NCBI GenBank assembly: GCA_029721435.1
Contig: CM056583.1
Coordinates: 93,080,575 to 93,144,574 of the forward strand
Length of the DNA stretch: 64,000 bases
From: Gymnothorax reevesii
Taxonomy: Eukaryota; Chordata; Actinopteri; Anguilliformes; Muraenidae
Reading direction: 5' to 3'
The translations under genes were made by a program, and so were the position numbers. The notes below the pieces were generated by a model. It searched no databases. It was not told where the DNA came from and saw only the letters and a list, made by a program, of their open reading frames with translations. Positions 58,304 through 64,000 of this stretch are shown in pieces (position 1 is the stretch's first letter; every line of letters starts with the position of its first letter).

Positions 58304-59853
58304 GTGTGTGTGTGTGGTCATCACCAGCAGTGCTGAAAGGCCAGTTACAGGTCTGCAGATGAACTGCAGCTGCTGACACAAATCACACCACAAAAGGGTC
58401 CAAAAGCCATTAGCCTTCTGTCCTTCCCCAAACTAGCATTAATTCCTAAGAAATGAGCTATAGTTTAAATTGCAGATGACATTTGTTCAAGCAAAAATGA
58501 AATGATATCCATATGACAGGATATTGAAGCGCTGATGTGCACAGCCTGAAGACCAGGGTAGACAGAGGAAAAGGTAAAACAGCTCACTGAAATGATGGAG
58601 GAATCCCACTGAATCGCTCCCAGCCTTCATCAAACAAATGAACTCAAGGCCAGACAAGGACCACCCATTCATCAGTCCCGGCCTGGCCGAGACGCCGCCC
58701 TGGTTGCTTTCTGACCCATCAAGATGCTCTTTGACTGGCTAAAATGCCCATCCACGAGCAGTTTATTTGCAGTATAATGTGTTTAATTACTGGACCATGT
58801 CTGTTTGGTTATAGCAGGCAGGTGCAGACAGCAGGAGGGAGCTGCGGGGGCCTCTCTTAGGGAGACAGCCGTCCATCTCATGTCATCCAGCTGCCGCCAG
58901 CTCAGCCATCTGCCTACTGCTCGGGCACCACCACATCACAGGGCTGGAGCCAGTGGTGGGCAAGAGATGAGCCTGCCCAATCAAACGCCTACGGCTGCAA
59001 CCCAAAGGAATGACCACCACCATTGGCTGGCATGTCCCTTTAACCACTGGGTGAACCCAATCAGGATTGTCAGGGGCTCCGTCTCAATAGCCAGGCTCCT
59101 CCCAACTTTGGGAAGTTGGTCCTGCTGCTCCCGAGATAAGTTTTTGCCCATCTCACTCCAGCTTTATTCATGTTTCGTCTGTAAAAGCGTTCAGTGATGG
59201 TGCCTCAGCAGCACAAACTGGACTGAAATGAGTCTAAAGCAGTCTAATGCAGTCCTTTCGCCCATTAAGGGCCTGCAGCCGGTTTGCCCCAACTGGGCAG
59301 GACGTGGGCAGTCGACTTCACTCAGCCACTGTTTCCCGAGCCCCTGCACAATGCATGAGTCCTGAAACTCCTCTGGCCAACTTGCAGAAGTATTGAACGC
59401 TGCTTCACAAGTCGTGCAGAAAAGTGCAAACAAATGCGACACTGAGAAGCATTTAAATGCCATTTTCAATTATACACTTGACCAGAAGGTTTAAAAAATG
59501 CAGCCTCTCATGAATATAGTTCCCCTCAATCAATATATGTTTAAAGTTCAGTGGTTCCAATTTTAAAAGAGCATGTTAAGGTTCACTTCACAGAACTGTT
59601 TCCCTTCCTGCACCTACAAAAAGTCCAAAAGAGAAATGACTGTCGAGAAAATGTTGAGCCTAACCTCCACTCCTATTTATTGTGGCTTGCTTGCTAATTT
59701 AAGTGTAGTCTTTTGTAATAAGTTTGGTTTTTTAAAACACAATGTGAACTGTAGCCAAGGTTAAGCTTGCTGATCTCTGAAGGACACCTTTTAACTGCTG
59801 AATTGCTTGAGTCAGGACTGCCGGTCTGGCACTCCAAAGACACCCAAACATAT
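58304..59853. other. Single-copy segment between the two LTR elements
   Basis: A short TG tract (58304-58316, the other half of the gypsy target site) is followed by mixed-composition sequence. Short frames at 58805-59197, 59191-59469 and 59573-59764 show no recognised domain, and none is flanked by convincing splice signals. I see no RNA gene, transposon protein or array here. Confidence 0.55.
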
Positions 59854-59926
59854 TGTAATGTGAATATAGGCCACTGGATGGCAGTATTTACCTTTTTTTT
59901 ATTCAGCTCAGACTGGAGCTATGTTT

Positions 59927-59947
59927 AGACATGTCCTGGACATGTCT
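59927..59947. promoter_or_regulatory. Perfect p53-type response element in the LTR
   Basis: Half-site AGACATGTCC (59927-59936) and half-site GGACATGTCT (59938-59947) are separated by one base. Both fit the p53-family consensus RRRCWWGYYY at all ten positions, and the whole is a palindrome apart from its central base. It lies about 60 bp upstream of the TATA box. Spacers of 0-1 bp are typical of strong sites. Actual binding is untested. Confidence 0.6.
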
Positions 59948-60008
59948 GGGGCAAGTCCCCGAAAAGTAAAAAAAAGAGGTCTAAATGTGGGTGGGGTCTG
60001 CAAAAGAG

Positions 60009-60015
60009 TATATAA
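60009..60015 (+). promoter_or_regulatory. TATA box of the Gmr1-like LTR
   Basis: TATATAA in the context GAGTATATAACG, about 310 bp before the LTR end. It is the best core-promoter match in the putative LTR and is correctly oriented for the downstream coding region. Confidence 0.6.
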
Positions 60016-60249
60016 CGAGAAGAATTAAGACAGTAAAGTAGTGGGAGAGATTGCGGGAAGATGACCGGACCTACCATTCTGTTCGGGACCTGTGGCGTTT
60101 CTTTTGTGGATTTCTTTGCTTGTGTTTGAGCATTTTCATCACTCAGCACATCACCAGGAAACCCAAAAAGGGACTGTAAATATCTCTGTTTTTTTGAATA
60201 TTCAATCTTGGTCAGTAGGTTCATTAGTTGTTATTGTCTTTGTCTGTTA

Positions 60250-60255
60250 ATTAAA
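60250..60255 (+). promoter_or_regulatory. ATTAAA polyadenylation-type signal in the LTR
   Basis: ATTAAA lies 70 bp before the LTR end and is followed by GT/T-rich sequence (GTGTTGAGGTTTTTAAAACTG). It would end R in the LTR transcript. Motif and position only. Confidence 0.4.
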
Positions 60256-60327
60256 TGTGTTGAGGTTTTTAAAACTGTGTCTGTCATCCCTTGCTGTTGC
60301 TGTTGCGTTGTTAATCTAATAACAAAT

Positions 60328-60345
60328 TGGGGGCTCAAGGTCCAA
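60328..60345 (+). other. Primer-binding site of the Gmr1-like element
   Basis: TGGGGGCTC (60328-60336) starts three bases after the LTR end. Its complement GAGCCCCCA ends in the CCA of a tRNA. The first nine bases equal those of the proline-tRNA primer site used by many retroviruses; the following bases differ, so the exact primer is open. Confidence 0.65.
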
Positions 60346-60446
60346 TGGTCCATAGACCATTTTGTGAGTAATTTATTGAAAATCTAACATTTCAAATTGT
60401 AAAATTGATTTTTTTTTAATTGAATACATATATATTGACAACAGCA

Positions 60447-63125
60447 ATGGATGATTTCTTGGCATCACCAACCGTAGGGGTTTTGAAGTCTTTTAAAAAG
60501 ACAGAACTGTTGGAAATATGCAGACATTTGGAGCTGACAGAGGTAAAACCAGCCATGCGACAAGCAAGACTGGCTAGAGAGATAGTTGAATATTACATTG
60601 ATGAAAATGTGTTTGCACCAGGAGATCTGGAACAGTTTCCAGTGGAAAAATTAGCAAGAGAAGAGAAAATAGAAAGGGAGGAAAAAGAAAAACAAAGAGA
60701 ATTTGAGTTAGAAAAATTTGCAAGACAGAGAGATTTTGAATTAGAGAAATTCGATAGAGAAGAAAGACTCCAAATGGAGCAACTAAAAATAAAAATTCAA
60801 ACTGAAAATAAATTTCGGGCTAGCCAGGAGGTAAAATTAGTGCCTCCATTTTCGGAAAAGGATGTTGACAACTATTTCCAGTGTTTTGAAAAGGTAGCAA
60901 AGAGTTGCCAGTGGCCAAAGGAACACTGGCCTCTGATGTTGCAAACTGTCCTCAAGGGTAAAGCTCAACAAGCCTATTCGGCTTTGTCTGCAGATGATTC
61001 CTCTGATTATGAGGTTGTCAAAAAGGTTATTTTGAGAGCTTATGAGTTGGTTCCAGAGGCTTACCGACAGAAATTCAGAGGTCTGAAGAAATCTGAAAAT
61101 CAGACTTATGTTGAATTTGCTAATGATAAGCAGGTTTGCTTTGAGCGCTGGTGTACTTCTATGGAGGTCAAGGATGATTTCAACTCACTAAAAGAGATGG
61201 TGTTAGTTGAAGAATTCAAGAACTGTGTTAAAGATGATGTTAAGACCTACCTTAATGAGAAGCAAGCACTGAATTTGCAATCAGCTGCCAAATTTGCAGA
61301 TGAATATGTTCTCACACATAAGTCCAAATTTCAGTCTAGCAGTAATAATAGATGGTCCCAATTTCAGAAAAAGGGTTATGGTGATACCCAAGATTCCTTA
61401 CCCAAAGACAAAGACAAATCTGGTGATGGTGCTCAGAAATCCAGTAACAGGTCTGATCAAAGTGTGAAAGCTGACAGTGACAAAAGTGGTCTAGTTTGCA
61501 GTTATTGCAAGAAATCTGGTCATGTTACAACTAACTGTTGGTTCCTTAAAGCTAAGAAAGAAAAAGAAAAGGATACCAAACCAAATGCCTTTGTGAAAAC
61601 AAGGTTAGAAACCCCTGTAGTAGATAACCAATCTGCTAAATTGCCTGCTTCTTGTGGGGCTAAAAAGCCTGATACAGCTGACTTCGTGAGGGAGGAATTT
61701 CTTCCATTTGTGTCAGAGGGATTTGTGGCTCTGAATGAGCATACTACTCCTGTCCCCATATATATCCTAAGGGATACCGGAGCTTCTCAGTCACTTTTGT
61801 TGATGGACTCCTTGGAGTTACGTGATGAGACCGCTTCAGGGGATTTCATACTTGTACAAGGTATTGAAGGGAGGACTGTATCTGTACCCCTGCGCTCTAT
61901 ATTCTTGAAGTCAGATTTAGTTACAGGACAGGTAAAGGTGGGACTTATGTCAAGTCTACCTATAAAGGGTGTTTCTCTGTTGCTAGGCAATGACCTGGCT
62001 GGGGGCAAAGTAGTTCCCCCTGTACATCTTACTTCACAGCCGAGCACTGAAGATGGGGATGAGGACCCATCTCTGTATCCTTCTTGCGCAGTGACTCGTG
62101 CTATGGCCAAGAAGGCTAAAGAAGAAGATGATGTGGTGCCGTCCAGTACATTGAATAGTCAGGACTCAGGTGGTTCGCCTCATGACTCTGATTGGCCTAC
62201 TATGGTTTCTCCGTTTGAGGACTTATCAGATACTTTTATCAGTTCTCTATTCAGCCAGCCGGATGGGTCTGGTGATTCTGATGTGTCTGGAGACTTGTCT
62301 CTGTCCAGAAAGCGGTTGATTGAGGAGCAAACTAATGATCCTGAAATTTGTGTACTAAAGAGGAGAGCCCTTCCTGATAAAGAAATAGACGCAATTCCAG
62401 TTGGGTATTATCTCAAGGATGGTGTGTTGATGTGGAAGTGGCGCCCTCCTGATATCCCTGCCAATGCAGATTGGGCAGTGGTCAGGCAAATTATTGTTCC
62501 GAAGGTCTATAGGAATGAGATCTTAACAATGGCTCATAGTTTACCTTTAGGAGGTCATCTTGGTGTTAACAAGACTGTTGATAAGATCATGAAACACTTC
62601 TTTTGGCCTGGGCTTCGGAAAGACGTTTCCAACTTTTGCAAAACCTGTCACACTTGTCAGGTAGTTGGAAAACACCAGTTAGACCCACCTGTAGCTCCAT
62701 TGCAGCCTATCCCAGCATTTGGGGAGCCATTCTCTAGGGTCATTGTTGATTGCGTTGGTCCATTACCCAAGACTAGATCTGGAAATCAGTACTTGTTGAC
62801 AATCATGTGTGCATCTACCAGATTCCCTGAAGCCATACCTCTACGTAACATCAAGGCAACTGCAATCTCGAAGGCTTTGATAAAGTTCTTCACGTTGTAT
62901 GGCCTTCCCAGGGAAATTCAGTCTGACCAGGGTAGCAATTTCACTTCAGGATTGTTTCAGCAGGTTGTGTATGAACTAGGTGCAAAGCAGATTCTTTCTA
63001 GTGCCTATCATCCAGAAAGTCAGGGTGCCTTAGAGCGGTTTCATTCCACTCTCAAGACAATGATGAGGACTTATTGTTATGACCATGAGAAAGACTGGGG
63101 TTCATTTGCTGTTGTTTGCAGCTAG
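60447..63125 (+). CDS. Gmr1-like gag-protease-integrase polyprotein
   Basis: The start MDDFLASP (60447) has G at -3 and G at +4, better than the in-frame ATG at 60420. Residues counted from 60447: about 70-120 highly charged, probable coiled coil; 130-290 helical capsid-like region (KLVPPFSEKDVDNYFQCFEK onward) resembling the SCAN domain; 351-364 CX2CX4HX4C zinc knuckle (CSYCKKSGHVTTNC); protease at 442-446 (RDTGA); integrase zinc finger at 697-737 (HSLPLGGH, CKTCHTC); integrase core with Asp768, Asp827 and Glu863, a D-X58-D-X35-E triad. gag, protease and integrase are in one frame without a stop. No RT lies between protease and integrase. The frame ends at TAG 63123-63125, inside the integrase, because of an apparent single-base shift; the coding sequence resumes in the next frame. 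About 893 codons. Confidence 0.85.
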   Translation: MDDFLASPTVGVLKSFKKTELLEICRHLELTEVKPAMRQARLAREIVEYYIDENVFAPGDLEQFPVEKLAREEKIEREEKEKQREFELEKFARQRDFELEKFDREERLQMEQLKIKIQTENKFRASQEVKLVPPFSEKDVDNYFQCFEKVAKSCQWPKEHWPLMLQTVLKGKAQQAYSALSADDSSDYEVVKKVILRAYELVPEAYRQKFRGLKKSENQTYVEFANDKQVCFERWCTSMEVKDDFNSLKEMVLVEEFKNCVKDDVKTYLNEKQALNLQSAAKFADEYVLTHKSKFQSSSNNRWSQFQKKGYGDTQDSLPKDKDKSGDGAQKSSNRSDQSVKADSDKSGLVCSYCKKSGHVTTNCWFLKAKKEKEKDTKPNAFVKTRLETPVVDNQSAKLPASCGAKKPDTADFVREEFLPFVSEGFVALNEHTTPVPIYILRDTGASQSLLLMDSLELRDETASGDFILVQGIEGRTVSVPLRSIFLKSDLVTGQVKVGLMSSLPIKGVSLLLGNDLAGGKVVPPVHLTSQPSTEDGDEDPSLYPSCAVTRAMAKKAKEEDDVVPSSTLNSQDSGGSPHDSDWPTMVSPFEDLSDTFISSLFSQPDGSGDSDVSGDLSLSRKRLIEEQTNDPEICVLKRRALPDKEIDAIPVGYYLKDGVLMWKWRPPDIPANADWAVVRQIIVPKVYRNEILTMAHSLPLGGHLGVNKTVDKIMKHFFWPGLRKDVSNFCKTCHTCQVVGKHQLDPPVAPLQPIPAFGEPFSRVIVDCVGPLPKTRSGNQYLLTIMCASTRFPEAIPLRNIKATAISKALIKFFTLYGLPREIQSDQGSNFTSGLFQQVVYELGAKQILSSAYHPESQGALERFHSTLKTMMRTYCYDHEKDWGSFAVVCS

Positions 63126-64000
63126 AGAAGCAGTGCAGGAGTCTACTGGATTCAGTCCATTTGAGCTAGTGTTTGGTCATGAAGTGAGAGGACCTTTGCT
63201 ATTATTGAGTGAACAATGGCAAGAGAAAGAGCCGCATATCAGTCTGTTAGACTATGTTAGCAAGTTCAAGGAAAAATTGCGTGCAGCTTGTGACCTTGCC
63301 AAAGAGAACTTGAAATCAAGTCAGGGAAAAATGAAAACTTGGTATGATCATAAGGCTAGAAGCCATGAGTTTAAACCAGGAGACAAGGTCCTTGTGTTGT
63401 TTCCCTTGCAGTCCAATCCATTGCAGGCTAGATTTCATGGTCCTTATGAAATTCTGACAAAACTCAATGATCTCAATTACATTGTGAAGACTCCAGATAG
63501 GAGAAAAACAAAACAATTGTGTCACATTAACATGCTGAAACCTTATCATGACAGAAATGCTAGGGTTGCAGCTGTCACTTCAGATCCTCCAATGGCCGAG
63601 ATGTGTGAAGATGAGGGGGAGTTTCAAGATGATGAACCTAGAATTAAAGCTGAAGTTCTTTCATGTAAATTGTCAAATTCTGAAGTGTTGCAAAATCTTG
63701 ATGTAAAACTCCAGCACTTAGAACCCTCACAGAGAGATCAGTTTGAGAGGTTGATCAAGAAATATGAGGATCTGTTTCCTAATGTTCCAAAAAGAGTTTC
63801 TATAGCCTCTCATGATGTAGATGTTGGTGATGCCAAACCAATAAAACAGCATCCATACCGGATGAATCCTGAAAAGAAAAAGATTGCTGAGAAAGAGGTT
63901 GAGTACATGTTAGAACATGATATTATCAGACCCTCCAACTCAGATTGGAGTTCACCCTGTGTGCTAGTTCCAAAACCTGATGGAAGTACTAGATTCTGTA
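63118..64000 (+). CDS. Gmr1-like integrase C-terminus and start of RT (partial)
   Basis: This frame opens at AAREAVQESTGFSPFELVFG, the direct continuation of the integrase core, and stays open for 294 codons to the window edge. It contains the GPY/F module of integrase (FHGPYEIL, 63433 onward; HINMLKPY), an acidic linker (EDEGEFQDDEP), then EKEVEYMLEHDIIRPSNSDW and CVLVPKPDGSTRFC, the first motif of a Ty3/gypsy reverse transcriptase. There is no ATG of its own: it is the downstream part of the same polyprotein, one frame over. The rest of RT and RNase H are beyond 64000. Confidence 0.85.

Larger units (their letters stand above)
59854..60324 (+). repeat. 5' LTR of the Gmr1-like element (start approximate)
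   Basis: The 3' end is placed at ACA (60322-60324), three bases before the primer-binding site. The 5' end is placed at TGTAATG (59854), which gives about 471 bp with TG...CA ends; other TG starts nearby are possible. It contains a TATA box (60009-60015) and an ATTAAA polyadenylation-type signal (60250-60255), an order consistent with U3-R-U5. The second LTR lies outside the window, so the start cannot be confirmed here. Confidence 0.5.
59854..64000 (+). mobile_element. Gmr1-like Ty3/gypsy retrotransposon, 5' part
   Basis: In order: LTR, primer-binding site, gag with SCAN-like capsid and zinc knuckle, protease, integrase, integrase C-terminal module, then the first RT motif at the window edge. 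Integrase before RT is the reverse of standard Ty3/gypsy order and is the diagnostic feature of the Gmr1-like group, deuterostome Ty3/gypsy elements with Ty1/copia-like domain order. The element continues beyond 64000, so RT core, RNase H, 3' LTR and target duplication are not visible. Only one frame break is found in more than 3.5 kb of coding sequence, so this copy is much better preserved than the other elements here. Confidence 0.85.

Noticed and set aside
58805..59197. 130-codon frame in single-copy DNA
   Set aside because: No recognised domain, no splice sites that stand out, and length is within chance expectation for this GC content.
59871..59884. CTCF-like motif CCACTGGATGGCAG at the start of the Gmr1-like LTR
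   Set aside because: Two core positions deviate from the usual CTCF core, so the match is too weak to report as a site.

Overview
This is a stretch of animal nuclear genome, most likely from a ray-finned fish or another non-mammalian vertebrate, and it contains no intact host gene that I can recognise. The evidence is the company of elements: a sushi-type chromodomain Ty3/gypsy retrotransposon, a Gmr1-like Ty3/gypsy retrotransposon, a Tc1/mariner-like transposon with long terminal inverted repeats, an endonuclease-type LINE, and long CA/TG microsatellites. The species cannot be fixed from the sequence alone.

Positions 1-42672 are one uninterrupted G-rich minisatellite of about 30-bp units, roughly 1,400 of them, running off the left edge of the window. 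Variant units recur in blocks. The left third is a mosaic of multi-kilobase duplications, the middle carries repeats of about 1.8-3.0 kb, and the right end is more uniform. The many apparent decapeptide-repeat reading frames here, on both strands, are by-products of a unit length divisible by three.

Positions 42673-45531 are single-copy DNA carrying an inverted-repeat cluster (43325-43573), a CA-type tract (43594-43930) and a long TG-type tract (44814-45531). A decayed LINE follows (about 45590-49955; endonuclease, reverse transcriptase, C-terminal zinc finger). Directly after it, in a TG tract, sits a complete but coding-dead chromodomain Ty3/gypsy element on the minus strand (49973-58303), with 1.25-kb LTRs and a GTGTG target duplication. 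Its left LTR was later hit by a Tc1-like transposon (50442-51975, TA duplication). The order of events is therefore LINE, then gypsy, then Tc1-like.

Positions 58304-59853 are single-copy DNA without a recognised gene. From about 59854 to the right edge lies the 5' part of a second, better preserved Ty3/gypsy element on the plus strand: LTR, primer-binding site, then one long frame with gag, zinc knuckle, protease and integrase. After one apparent single-base frameshift come the integrase tail and the start of reverse transcriptase. Integrase therefore precedes reverse transcriptase, the reverse of normal Ty3/gypsy order and the mark of the Gmr1-like group, whose capsid has been proposed as the source of the vertebrate SCAN domain. 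Its LTR carries a perfect two-half-site p53-type element about 60 bp upstream of a TATA box.

The most interesting items are the Gmr1-like element with its p53-type site, and the size and layered organisation of the minisatellite.
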